Shown here in pieces: positions 7,297 to 15,522 of a stretch of DNA of 64,000 nt; the stretch's first letter is position 1; each line of letters begins with the position of its first letter. The notes beneath the pieces were generated by a model, which had not been told where the DNA came from, made no database searches, and saw only the letters and a program-made list of their open reading frames with translations. Both the position numbers and the translations under genes were made by a program. The DNA is from Nitrospira sp. (GTDB lineage: Bacteria > Nitrospirota > Nitrospiria > Nitrospirales > Nitrospiraceae). The stretch is taken from positions 3,610,800 to 3,674,799 of the forward strand of contig CP126122.1 in assembly GCA_030123565.1 (NCBI GenBank). Reading direction: 5' to 3'.

Positions 7297-8616
7297 ATGC
7301 ATATCAGCGTGATTGGAACTGGTTATGTCGGCTTGGTCACCGGAGCCTGCTTCGCGGAATTCGGCGTGAACGTCACCTGTATGGATACGGACGAGCGCCG
7401 CATCACCAAGCTTGAGAAGGGTGAAGTCCCCTTTTTCGAACCGGGCATCACCGAACTGGTGGCCAAAGGCATCAAAGAAGGCCGGCTTCACTTCACCACC
7501 GATGTGGCCAAGGCCGTGGACAAGGCGCTGGCCATTTTTATCGCTGTCGGGACCCCGCCGAAGTCCGACGGCTCGGCCGACCTGTCGTATGTCGAGGAAG
7601 TGGGACGCGGCATCGCCAAAAACATGACCGGTTACAAGGTCATCGTCACCAAGTCCACGGTTCCGGTCGGGACCGGCGAAAAATTGCGCGAGGTGATCAA
7701 GGCCAACCAGACCGGCCGCTTCCGCTTCGATATCGTATCGAATCCGGAATTCCTCCGTGAAGGCTCCGCCATCGAAGACTTCATGCGGCCGAACCGCGTG
7801 GTGATCGGCGCCGACAGCGAGCAGGCCGTCGCGATCATGAAGGACCTCTATCGCCCGCTCTACTTGCTGGAAACCCCGATCATCGTGACCGACATTCCGA
7901 CGGCTGAAATGATCAAATACGCCTCCAACGCATTTCTCGCCGTGAAGATCTCCTTCATCAATGAAATCGCCACGGTTTGTGAAAAGGTGGGGGCCGATGT
8001 GCAAATGGTCTCCAAGGGCATGGGGCTCGACAATCGCATCGGAAGCAAGTTTTTGCATGCCGGACCGGGGTTCGGCGGTTCCTGCTTCCCGAAGGACTTG
8101 GCCGCACTGGTCCAGACCGGAGAACGGGTGGGATACCCGTTTCAGATCGCCGGCGCCGCCGCCAAGGTGAATTACGAGCAGCACCTGCGCATGGTGGCCA
8201 AGGTCCGAGAGGCTTGCGGCGGGGTGAAGGGAAAAACCCTCGGCGTGTTGGGGTTGTCGTTCAAACCCAACACCAACGACATGCGGGAAGCGCCGTCCCT
8301 GACGATCCTCAGCGAGTTGATGAAGGAAGGGGCGACGGTTCGCGCCTACGACCCGGCCTCGATGGAGGAGTCCATGAAATTGCTGCCGGGCATGGTGCCC
8401 TGCCAGGACACCTATGACGCGGCGGAAGGCGTCGACGGCCTGATCATCATGACCGAATGGAACCAGTTCAGAAATCTTGACTTCGAGCGGCTGAAAAAAT
8501 CCATGCGGCAGCCGCTTCTGCTCGATCTGCGCAACGTCTACGACACGGACCGCGTCGTCGGCTTCGGTTTCCGCCACGTCTCGGTCGGTCGCCCCACCAA
8601 AGACCCGTTCGCCTAG
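7297..8616 (+). CDS. ugd: UDP-glucose 6-dehydrogenase
   Basis: 439 aa, full length. It oxidises UDP-glucose to UDP-glucuronate with two NAD+, feeding capsule and polysaccharide synthesis. It shows the N-terminal NAD site GTGYVGLVTG, central dimerisation helix region (IKYASNAFLAVKISFINEIA), catalytic C263 in GPGFGGSCFPKDL, and the C-terminal UDP-binding domain (GLSFKPNTNDMREAPS). ATG 7297 follows AGAAGGAGA; a GTG two codons earlier is less well spaced. A UDP-glucuronate 4-epimerase gene at 37.4-38.4 kb would use its product. Confidence 0.96.
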   Translation: MHISVIGTGYVGLVTGACFAEFGVNVTCMDTDERRITKLEKGEVPFFEPGITELVAKGIKEGRLHFTTDVAKAVDKALAIFIAVGTPPKSDGSADLSYVEEVGRGIAKNMTGYKVIVTKSTVPVGTGEKLREVIKANQTGRFRFDIVSNPEFLREGSAIEDFMRPNRVVIGADSEQAVAIMKDLYRPLYLLETPIIVTDIPTAEMIKYASNAFLAVKISFINEIATVCEKVGADVQMVSKGMGLDNRIGSKFLHAGPGFGGSCFPKDLAALVQTGERVGYPFQIAGAAAKVNYEQHLRMVAKVREACGGVKGKTLGVLGLSFKPNTNDMREAPSLTILSELMKEGATVRAYDPASMEESMKLLPGMVPCQDTYDAAEGVDGLIIMTEWNQFRNLDFERLKKSMRQPLLLDLRNVYDTDRVVGFGFRHVSVGRPTKDPFA

Positions 8617-8637
8617 GCGGCGGGCAGGTCCCTACGA

Positions 8638-9348
8638 CTAGCCGAGGAGCTTCGCCGCTTCGGCCTGCGCCCCTTCTTTGGGCTTCGGTTTATAGCCCAT
8701 CCGGTCGAGCACCTTCATGATCTTGGTCTTCAGCCGATCATCCGCTTCCGCCAGGGCCGTGGCCAATGGTTCGACGGCCGGCTTTCCGATCTTCCGGATG
8801 ATTTCCGTCGCCGATTGACGCACGTCGTCCTCCTCCGCAGCCAACAACGGCACGAGGGAGGGCACGGCCGTCCCGCCGATCTTGATCAACGAGTCATAGG
8901 CCCGCTGCCGCACGTCGCCCACTTCGTCGGTGAGGGCATCGACCAGCGGCCCGACGGCGCGCGGATCTTTCAACTCACCGAGGACTTCCGCCGCATATTT
9001 GCGGTTGAGCCAATGGGAGTCTTTCAGGTCGATCAGCATGGCATCGGCCTTGGCCGCATTCGGATCCTTCGCGCGAACCCGGAAGCTCTTCGCAATGCGC
9101 TTGCCGCCTTCTTCGACCACGCGGATCGTCGCCCCGTCGCCGGGCTTGATCTTGAGGAACTCTTCGAGGGCCTCTTCCCCCACATCGAGCACGACGGTTT
9201 TCCCGTCGTACGCGAGCAGTTCGACTTCCAGCTGCTTGGCTTCCGGATTGACGGCCACGACACGCTCCGTCACCAAGTTGAAGCCGTCTTTCTTGGGGCC
9301 ACCCTTCGGTCCGATCTGAATCAGTTTTGCCGGTGCTTCATCTGCCAT
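8638..9348 (-). CDS. HEAT-repeat protein with a distinct N-terminal domain
   Basis: 236 aa. Residues 1 to about 100 form a beta-rich, lysine-rich domain (IQIGPKGGPKKDGFNLVTERVVAVNPEAKQLEVELL in two pieces) with no recognised homologue. Residues about 110-225 are four HEAT/PBS-lyase-type repeats (NRKYAAEVLGELKDPRAVGPLVDAL, VRQRAYDSLIKIG, VRQSATEIIRKIGKPAVEPLA). It is the last of five consecutive HEAT genes, 20 bases after the previous one, and converges with ugd. HEAT solenoids bind proteins; the partner is unknown. No signal peptide, so it is cytoplasmic. Confidence 0.88.
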   Translation of the reverse strand: MADEAPAKLIQIGPKGGPKKDGFNLVTERVVAVNPEAKQLEVELLAYDGKTVVLDVGEEALEEFLKIKPGDGATIRVVEEGGKRIAKSFRVRAKDPNAAKADAMLIDLKDSHWLNRKYAAEVLGELKDPRAVGPLVDALTDEVGDVRQRAYDSLIKIGGTAVPSLVPLLAAEEDDVRQSATEIIRKIGKPAVEPLATALAEADDRLKTKIMKVLDRMGYKPKPKEGAQAEAAKLLG

Positions 9349-9368
9349 AGTAGAGTTCCTTTATCCGG

Positions 9369-10130
9369 TTATGACGAGGCCGCCTGTTTCCATCCCAAAC
9401 TCGCGAGCACACCTTCGACCGTTTCCTGCACCATCGTATTTTCGTCTTCCAAGAGGGGAAGCAACGGCTCGATCGCCTGCTTCGCCCCCAGACGCGCCAA
9501 CGACTCGGCGGCATTCCGGCGCACGAGCCAATCCTCATCCTGGAGCGACCGGATCAACGCATCGGCGCTGCGTGGATCGCCGATTTTCCCGAGCGCCTCC
9601 GCCGCATGGCGCCGCACCATCCAATTGGGGCCCAAGAGACCGTCGATCAGCGCATCGACCGCCCTGCTGTCGCCGATTTTTTTCAGGACCCGCGCCACAT
9701 CTTCGCGCACCGTGCCGTCGCCGAGCGCGTCGATCAAGCCCGGCGTCGCCCGCGCGTCTCCGATGCGTTCCAACGCCCACACCGCCGCCGTCCTGACGGC
9801 GCCGTCTTTGTCTTTCAGGGCCGTCATGAGGGGCTCGACCGCGCGTGCGTCGCGCAGGCGCCCCAGCGCGTTCGCCGCCTGTTCTCGAATCGCCCATTCA
9901 TCGTCGCGGAGCGCGTCGAGCAGGTGATCGAAGGCGACGGGGCCGATGCGGACCACGGCGGTCGCCGCCGCCTCACGAACGACGGCATCCTCATCCGCCA
10001 TCAGGCCGATCAACTGGGGAACGGCCTCGATGCCCATCTGTCCCAGGCTCGCCATCGCATGGTCCCGCAACGCGTCATTGTCGTCGCGAAGCGCAGAAAT
10101 CAGTTGTGCAATTCTTTCCGCCTCACTCAT
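9369..10130 (-). CDS. HEAT-repeat protein (about eight repeats)
   Basis: 253 aa, almost entirely HEAT/PBS-lyase repeats of about 31 residues. The recurring pattern is D-x(2)-VR-x2-AA-x-ALG-x-IGD-x-RA-x2-PLI (for example WAIREQAANALGRLRDARAVEPLM). There is no enzymatic domain and no signal peptide. Its ATG lies inside the end of the upstream HEAT gene (8-base overlap), implying translational coupling. Such repeats occur in phycobilin-lyase-like proteins and general scaffolds; the former role is unlikely here. Confidence 0.88.
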   Translation of the reverse strand: MSEAERIAQLISALRDDNDALRDHAMASLGQMGIEAVPQLIGLMADEDAVVREAAATAVVRIGPVAFDHLLDALRDDEWAIREQAANALGRLRDARAVEPLMTALKDKDGAVRTAAVWALERIGDARATPGLIDALGDGTVREDVARVLKKIGDSRAVDALIDGLLGPNWMVRRHAAEALGKIGDPRSADALIRSLQDEDWLVRRNAAESLARLGAKQAIEPLLPLLEDENTMVQETVEGVLASLGWKQAASS

Positions 10131-11223
10131 GATCCTCAGATCCCTCCTGTCCGACCGGCTGCCCGCCTTCGAGCGCGGCGAGCTTGTCCGCGATGAGTCC
10201 GGCGCTGTAGGACACGATGCCGTCGCGGTCGGTTCGCAACCGGTTGAACAGCTCGTTATGCGGACGCAACACTTCGACGTCTTTGATTTTGGCCAACGCC
10301 TCGATCGCCATCACCCGCAACGGCCTGATCGGGATGGCCTCGATGTACAATTGCGCCGGACGCGGGTCGCCGATGAGGCCCAAGGACTTGAGCGCATACT
10401 CCTTCACCCCGGTATCCCGGTCGACCTGCAACCGTTTCATCAGCGGCTCGACCGCGCGGACGTCCCCAATTTTCCCCAGCAGATCGGCGGCCGCTTCACG
10501 CACCACCCAATCGTCATCCTCCAGGTACTCGATCAAGATCTCGACGCTCGGCCGTCCGATCCCGAGCAGATCCATGACGACGGCCATGCGGGCCTCTTCG
10601 CGCTCGCTCGCACCCTCGATGTCCCGCAGCGCATTGAACGACGCGTCGATCCGCTCACGAATCGCCCCCAGTTTCTTCAACGTCCGCACGGCAATGTCGC
10701 GGACGGTCGGGGACGCCATCGCATCGATCAGCCCGTCCGCCGAACGCGGATCGAGCAAATGCTCCAAAATCGTTGCTGCCGTCGTCTGCGCCTCGACTTC
10801 CTGATGGGTCAACATCTCGCACAGCGGAGCGATCGCGTTCGGAATCAAACCCAGGAGGTGGCGGACCCGGTTCCGCACATCCTCGTCCTGCGACTCGTGG
10901 AGATTGCGCACAAGGCTCGCCGCCGTCGCGTCATTCAGCACACCGGCCATTTGTTCGAGTGCGACAAACCCGGCCTGCCTCACGGTCTCATCAGCGTCGC
11001 CAAGCAGCCGGACCAAGGCAACGCCCGCGGCAGGATCTTTGATCCGCGCCAACATCCCGGCCGCTTCAACCCGGAGCGGAACGGCCCCCGTCTCCAACGC
11101 ATGCGTGAGCGCCTGCACCGCCCGCGGACCACCGGCCAGGCAGGCGGCCGTGGCCCGCATGCGCCGCCACTCTTCCTCATGGGTCAATTCGGAAACGAGT
11201 GTGTCGAGGGTCTCTTTGGGCAT
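10123..11223 (-). CDS. HEAT-repeat protein (about eleven repeats)
   Basis: 366 aa from ATG 11223 (MPKETLDTLVSELTHEEEW); a GTG at 11235 is in frame. It is a full-length HEAT solenoid with some degenerate repeats in the middle (IRERIDASFNALRDIEGASEREEARMA), where the register breaks. The last repeats contain KEYALKSLGLIGDPRPAQLY. It overlaps the next HEAT gene by 8 bases and lies 85 bases after the previous one, with an A-rich leader on the coding strand between. Cytoplasmic. Confidence 0.87.
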   Translation of the reverse strand: MPKETLDTLVSELTHEEEWRRMRATAACLAGGPRAVQALTHALETGAVPLRVEAAGMLARIKDPAAGVALVRLLGDADETVRQAGFVALEQMAGVLNDATAASLVRNLHESQDEDVRNRVRHLLGLIPNAIAPLCEMLTHQEVEAQTTAATILEHLLDPRSADGLIDAMASPTVRDIAVRTLKKLGAIRERIDASFNALRDIEGASEREEARMAVVMDLLGIGRPSVEILIEYLEDDDWVVREAAADLLGKIGDVRAVEPLMKRLQVDRDTGVKEYALKSLGLIGDPRPAQLYIEAIPIRPLRVMAIEALAKIKDVEVLRPHNELFNRLRTDRDGIVSYSAGLIADKLAALEGGQPVGQEGSEDHE

Positions 11224-11308
11224 GGTCAACGACACGGCAACAGGAACGAGTCAAAAGAACAAACCAGAAACCAGATCATGTTGCTTTTTTATTTTTCCTT
11301 TTTAACTT

Positions 11309-12391
11309 TTACACCCGTCCAGGACGCCAGCCGACGGCAGACAGGGTTTCTCGGACGTGATACCGAACATTTTCATCCTGCTCCGCGCTCAGCAACGGCA
11401 GCAGCGTCGGAATGACGGCCGGTCCGAATTTCGCCAGGGCCGCAGCCGCCTCGGCTCGCGTCACGGTGTTGCGCAGGGCTATCAGGAGCGAGGGAATCGC
11501 ATCCCGATCGGCAATCATCCCCAACGCCCGAGCCGCCATGCCCATGACCGCCATCTCATCGGTCCACCCGTCGGCGCAGGCGGCGACGGAACGGCTCGGT
11601 TCGCCCTGCGGCGCTCCTTCTACGATCCGCCGCAGCAACGGCACGGTCCGCGGATCGCCGATGTGGCCCAGCGCTTCCACCGCCAGGAGACGCAGACTCG
11701 GCTCCTTCATCGCGGCAACCAAATAGTCCACCGCCCGTGCATCCCCGATGGCACCCAACGCCCGCACCACATCTTCACGAACGGACGAGTCCCGATCGTT
11801 GAACAATGCACGCAGCAGCGGATCGACGGCATCCGGTGACTTCAGCTTTCCCAACGCCTCCACGGCATGGAGACGAACCAGCCAGTCGTCGTGTTGCAGC
11901 GCGTGGACCAACGCCGTCACGGCGGCGCCGCCGATGGCGGCCAAGGCGCCGGATGCTTCCTCACGAACGGCCTTGACCTTGTCCTGAAGCAGCGGCATCA
12001 AGGCGGCGACTGCCTCTGAATCGCCGATCCGACCCAACGCCTTCGCCGCATGCATGCGCACGATCCAATCATGACTGCCCAGCGCGGCGACGAGCGGCTC
12101 GAACACCCGCGCATCGGCGATCGAAGCCAGAATGGCCGATGCCGCTTCCTGCACGTGCAAGGCGGAATCGGCCAAACAGATACCCAGAGCGGGAACAGAC
12201 GGCTCGCCGATGGAAGAGAGGGCTCCGATCGCGGCTTCGCGCACGGCGCGATCGGCATCGCGAAGGGCCCTCGTCAGCGGCACAACCGCCCGGGGATCCT
12301 TGAGGGTCCCCAGCAGGATCGCCGCTTCTTCGCGGACCGCCCAATCATCATCCGACAGGGCTGCAATCTGTTCACTGACGCTGTCGGCCAT
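11309..12391 (-). CDS. HEAT-repeat protein (about eleven repeats)
   Basis: 360 aa from ATG 12391 (MADSVSEQIAALSDDDWAVREEAA). It consists of tandem HEAT repeats such as WAVREEAAILLGTLKDPRAVVPL and WIVRMHAAKALGRIGDSEAVAAL. A non-repeat insertion near the C-terminal third (EGAPQGEPSRSVAACADGWTDE) interrupts the solenoid. The frame is open upstream to 12574, but that part overlaps the previous gene and has no repeat pattern. It is the second of the five HEAT genes, 53 bases after the first. Confidence 0.88.
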   Translation of the reverse strand: MADSVSEQIAALSDDDWAVREEAAILLGTLKDPRAVVPLTRALRDADRAVREAAIGALSSIGEPSVPALGICLADSALHVQEAASAILASIADARVFEPLVAALGSHDWIVRMHAAKALGRIGDSEAVAALMPLLQDKVKAVREEASGALAAIGGAAVTALVHALQHDDWLVRLHAVEALGKLKSPDAVDPLLRALFNDRDSSVREDVVRALGAIGDARAVDYLVAAMKEPSLRLLAVEALGHIGDPRTVPLLRRIVEGAPQGEPSRSVAACADGWTDEMAVMGMAARALGMIADRDAIPSLLIALRNTVTRAEAAAALAKFGPAVIPTLLPLLSAEQDENVRYHVRETLSAVGWRPGRV

Positions 12392-12444
12392 GGTGCCTCG
12401 GCCAGGCTTGAAGCCCCCAAGAAACGGGCCCCTGGGAGCGGCGA

Positions 12445-13815
12445 TTACCGCACCGAGCCCTTCGCAAAATCTCCGCTGGGACCGAACCGGCCGATGTCGC
12501 CGAGAGGCCGATCGACACGCAGATTGTCCGCCTGACTGGAGTCCACCGCCGTGTCTTCGTCCGGCGGCGTCCACCCCAGTTTTTCCAACGTCTCGACCAC
12601 CAGCAGTCGCAGGGAGTCTTTGGCGGTGAGCCGGACCGACGCATAGGAGAGCACACGCTCGCCTTCAGCTTCGACCTCCGAGGCCTTGGGATCGTAGAGA
12701 AATGAAATCAGCGGTTCGATGGCCGAATCGCCGATCAGCACCAGCGCCGCCGCCGCCTTCTCCCGCAACACCCCGTCTTTCAACAGCATGATGAGATCGG
12801 GAACGACCCGCGGGTCGCGGAAATGTCCGAGCGCCGTGGCGGCCGCTTCCTTGATGAAGGCGTCTTCACTCACGATGCAGCCCGGTGTCGGCGTCCCCTC
12901 CTGGCGAATGCCCTTCCCCTTGAGGGCGGCCAAGACGGCAGGAAGAGCCCGCGGATCGCCGATCATGCCCAACGACGCGATCGCATGGCGCTTGACCGCA
13001 CCGTCCTTCATGGCCTCCAGGAGCGCATCGATGGCACGGGGGTCGCCGATCATCCCGAGCGCGATCGTGGCATCTTCACGGACGGCGCGATCCGGATCTT
13101 TCAGCGCCTCGATCAAGGCATCGACGACACGCGGCTCGCGCACCCAGCTCCGACCGATTTGATAGTCCGTCGTCATGCCGCCCAACGCACGGGCCGCATG
13201 GCACCGCACGACGAAATCCTTGTCTTTCAGCGTCTCGATCAACAGATCCACGGAAGGCTGTCCGATCGCCACCAGGGCGATGCCGGCCGTTTCACGGACG
13301 ATTTTCGACGAATCCCGGAACAGTTTGACCAGCGCAGGAACCGCTTTCGGGTCGCCGATCTTGCCCAGCGCTTCCGCTGCGGCGCTCTTCACGGCACCGT
13401 CACGATCCCGACAGGCGAAGATCAACCCATCGACCGCGCGTCGATCGCGAAGATCCCCGCACACCTTCGCCGCATGTTCCCGCACCCTCCAACGCTCATC
13501 CTTCATCGCCGTGAGCAATCGATCGAGCAGGCCCGCCCCGAGGGACACGACCGCCGCGACGGCCTCGTTGCGCACTTCCATGATGGGGTCGTTGAACAGC
13601 GTAATGAGGGCTTCGATCGCCTTGGGGCCGCCGATCTTGGCGACTCCCCACCCGGCCCGAGCCCGCACGGACCAATATTCGTCGCCACAGGCGCCCACAA
13701 GCGCATCCAACGTGGAGGGGTCCGCTAATTCTGCCAGGGCCTTCGCCGCCTCTTCGCGGGTCGCATCGTCCGCATCTTCAAGCGAATCGAGGAGATCATC
13801 GAGTGCTTGTGCCAT
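12445..13815 (-). CDS. large HEAT-repeat protein (about fourteen repeats)
   Basis: 456 aa from ATG 13815 (MAQALDDLLDSLEDADDATREEAAKALAEL). It is the longest of the five solenoids. The repeats are close to consensus in the middle (AVKSAAAEALGKIGDPKAVPALV; VREDATIALGMIGDPRAIDALLEAM). Two insertions break them: MTTDYQIGRSWVREP, and GIRQEGTPTPGCIVSED near residue 320. Its start overlaps the end of the upstream secreted-protein gene by 20 bases, so translation may be coupled. There is no signal peptide, although the two genes ahead of it encode exported proteins. Confidence 0.89.
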   Translation of the reverse strand: MAQALDDLLDSLEDADDATREEAAKALAELADPSTLDALVGACGDEYWSVRARAGWGVAKIGGPKAIEALITLFNDPIMEVRNEAVAAVVSLGAGLLDRLLTAMKDERWRVREHAAKVCGDLRDRRAVDGLIFACRDRDGAVKSAAAEALGKIGDPKAVPALVKLFRDSSKIVRETAGIALVAIGQPSVDLLIETLKDKDFVVRCHAARALGGMTTDYQIGRSWVREPRVVDALIEALKDPDRAVREDATIALGMIGDPRAIDALLEAMKDGAVKRHAIASLGMIGDPRALPAVLAALKGKGIRQEGTPTPGCIVSEDAFIKEAAATALGHFRDPRVVPDLIMLLKDGVLREKAAAALVLIGDSAIEPLISFLYDPKASEVEAEGERVLSYASVRLTAKDSLRLLVVETLEKLGWTPPDEDTAVDSSQADNLRVDRPLGDIGRFGPSGDFAKGSVR

Positions 13816-14287
13816 CACCAACCTCGCTGTTGCCGTAATAGGCATCGCGTTGACCGCCGTGGGGATAGGTGCGTTTGCACCGCACCACCAAGGTCTGGGT
13901 CCCGCGGCCTTCCACACATTGATCGAGTGACTTGGAATATTCCACCTTCCCGTCCAAACCGATCGTGAAGGGAAAGTCGAACGTAAAACTGATGAATTTG
14001 TATTGTCCCGGCTTGAGCTTCAACTCGCGCGCCTCGGTCGTCCGATAGGCGTCCGACGTCTCGGGATCCAACGTCCAGAGCTGCGGAGTCACACCGGGGA
14101 CCTGCCACCAGGACTGGGGTACCAGCGGAGTGGGATCGATCGTGATCGTATGTTCCTTGGTATAGGCGGGAGGGGGACCGGCGGCCGAAAGGCGCTCAGC
14201 ATGCCCCGCGAGCACCGCACAAGTCAGCGCCATGATCCAAAAAGAAACCTGCTGCCCGGTGGAAGGTATCCGAGACGACGAATGCAT
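13796..14287 (-). CDS. exported protein of unknown function
   Basis: 163 aa with a signal peptide (FWIMALTCAVLAGHAERLSAAG) after a short basic start. The mature part is rich in aromatic residues and beta strands (VPQSWWQVPGVTPQLWTLDPETSDAY; QYKFISFTFDFPFTIGLDGKVEYSK), then paired cysteines (QCVEGRGTQTLVVRCKR). I do not recognise the family. It lies 7 bases after the phosphodiesterase-like gene and overlaps the first HEAT gene by 20 bases, so it belongs to the same transcription unit. Confidence 0.78.
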   Translation of the reverse strand: MHSSSRIPSTGQQVSFWIMALTCAVLAGHAERLSAAGPPPAYTKEHTITIDPTPLVPQSWWQVPGVTPQLWTLDPETSDAYRTTEARELKLKPGQYKFISFTFDFPFTIGLDGKVEYSKSLDQCVEGRGTQTLVVRCKRTYPHGGQRDAYYGNSEVGDGTSTR

Positions 14288-14294
14288 ACATCCT

Positions 14295-15338
14295 CTATTG
14301 CAACAGTGGACTGACGGGAGCCGCCGAAAACGCGGTCTTGAATATTTCCTCGACTGCGTGGCTCTCCCATTCGGTGTGGGTATTAAGCCCGAGGGCCCGC
14401 ATCACCGTCGCCCCCGTATCGATGATCGACACAGGCTGGCGAATCGTATGGCCGGCCTTGATGCCGACTCCCGAGGCGATCCAGGGTACCACCGGAACGT
14501 TGCCGGCCTGTTCATCCGGCACATCGCCGGCCGAGAACTGCGTCTCGCCGACCGCGCTCAGCGAGGTGACGAACACCGTCGTCCGCTTGATCAGACCGAG
14601 GTCACGATACAGATCGAGCACCGCTCCCATCGCGTTATCCACGGCCCTCAATGCGTCCTTGTATTCAACCGATTTCCAGCCTTGCGCCTCGCCGACACGC
14701 CCGGGCGCCGGCAAGTGCACGACCAAGAGATGGGGCAACGACGGAATCGCATGGCCATAGCCGGATCCACTGGTGGCCTTCTTGAAATAGTCCCGCACAT
14801 AACTGACCAACCGGTCCGGGTTGCACTCGGCCCGCAGCGCTCCGCACATCTGATAGTCCGTGTAGGGTTCCGGCTTCGCGAGCTGATACAACGCCTCGTC
14901 CATGAAAAATATGGTGCTGTCCCGGCCGCCGCTCAGATCGAGATAGTCGAACATCGTCGGCGCGCGAGGATACCCCCGGCTGAATTCAAACACATTCCAC
15001 GTGATCCCGTGCTTGCCGACCGGCATCCCCATCAGCAACGACGCCATGGTCGGCAACCGGCGCGCCGGAGCGACGGCGGTGGCGGACCAGGTCACGGCTC
15101 CGTCCTTCACGAGATTCGACAGGACCGGCATGGCTCCGCTCTTCAGGGATTCCTGGCCGAACCCTTCCAGCACGAACAGGATGACATGTTCCGTCGTGAC
15201 GCCCGGCGCAGCGGACGGGACTTCTGCGGTACCCCTTGCGGCCAGGGCAAGGGAGGGGGACGAGGTCAAGGGAAACGCCAAGACGGTGACCATCCACAAG
15301 GCCGCCATGGCTGTACGAAGGCTGTTGATAGGATTCAT
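14295..15338 (-). CDS. exported type I phosphodiesterase / alkaline-phosphatase-superfamily protein
   Basis: 347 aa: signal peptide (SLRTAMAALWMVTVLAFPLTSSPSLALA), then an alkaline-phosphatase-like core. EHVILFVLEGFGQESLKSGAMPVLSNLVKDGAVTWSATAVAPARRLPTMASLLMG (in pieces) matches the strand-metal site-nucleophile region, but the canonical D-G at the first metal site is E-G and the nucleophile Thr/Ser position is ambiguous (RRLPTMAS). Later SLPHLLVVHLPAPGRVGE and VVPWIASGVGIKAG follow the superfamily pattern with several metal-binding His/Asp not obvious. Activity is therefore uncertain. It is first in the HEAT operon. Start ATG 15338. Confidence 0.8.
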   Translation of the reverse strand: MNPINSLRTAMAALWMVTVLAFPLTSSPSLALAARGTAEVPSAAPGVTTEHVILFVLEGFGQESLKSGAMPVLSNLVKDGAVTWSATAVAPARRLPTMASLLMGMPVGKHGITWNVFEFSRGYPRAPTMFDYLDLSGGRDSTIFFMDEALYQLAKPEPYTDYQMCGALRAECNPDRLVSYVRDYFKKATSGSGYGHAIPSLPHLLVVHLPAPGRVGEAQGWKSVEYKDALRAVDNAMGAVLDLYRDLGLIKRTTVFVTSLSAVGETQFSAGDVPDEQAGNVPVVPWIASGVGIKAGHTIRQPVSIIDTGATVMRALGLNTHTEWESHAVEEIFKTAFSAAPVSPLLQ

Positions 15339-15381
15339 TACCTGCCTCACCACGCGTTCTGTTCCAATGGAAAGAGAAGGT

Positions 15382-15411
15382 ACCTTAGCACGCTGTTTTC
15401 GGGGAAGGCAA
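15382..15411 (-). promoter_or_regulatory. candidate promoter of the phosphodiesterase-HEAT operon
   Basis: On the minus strand TTGCCT and TAAGGT are separated by 18 bases, about 45 bases before the first gene. The -10 box is weak. It is the only pair seen in the short gap between divergent genes. Confidence 0.35.
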
Positions 15412-15522
15412 GGCACGAACCCCGCCTGCAATGGCGCCGGCGCGGGATCGATGTTATCCTGAACCTGCCGGCCAAAACTCTACCGGCAACCACTGGTCGA
15501 CCGGCCTGTCCCTGGTGAAGCG

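Noticed and set aside
7228-8577. Long minus-strand open frame (449 codons) opposite ugd
   Set aside because: It mirrors a clear UDP-glucose dehydrogenase gene with all its motifs; the antisense product has no family pattern.
9946-11415. Long plus-strand frame (489 codons) opposite the HEAT genes
   Set aside because: The repeats in it are the reverse image of the HEAT repeats; no ribosome-binding site and low-complexity product.
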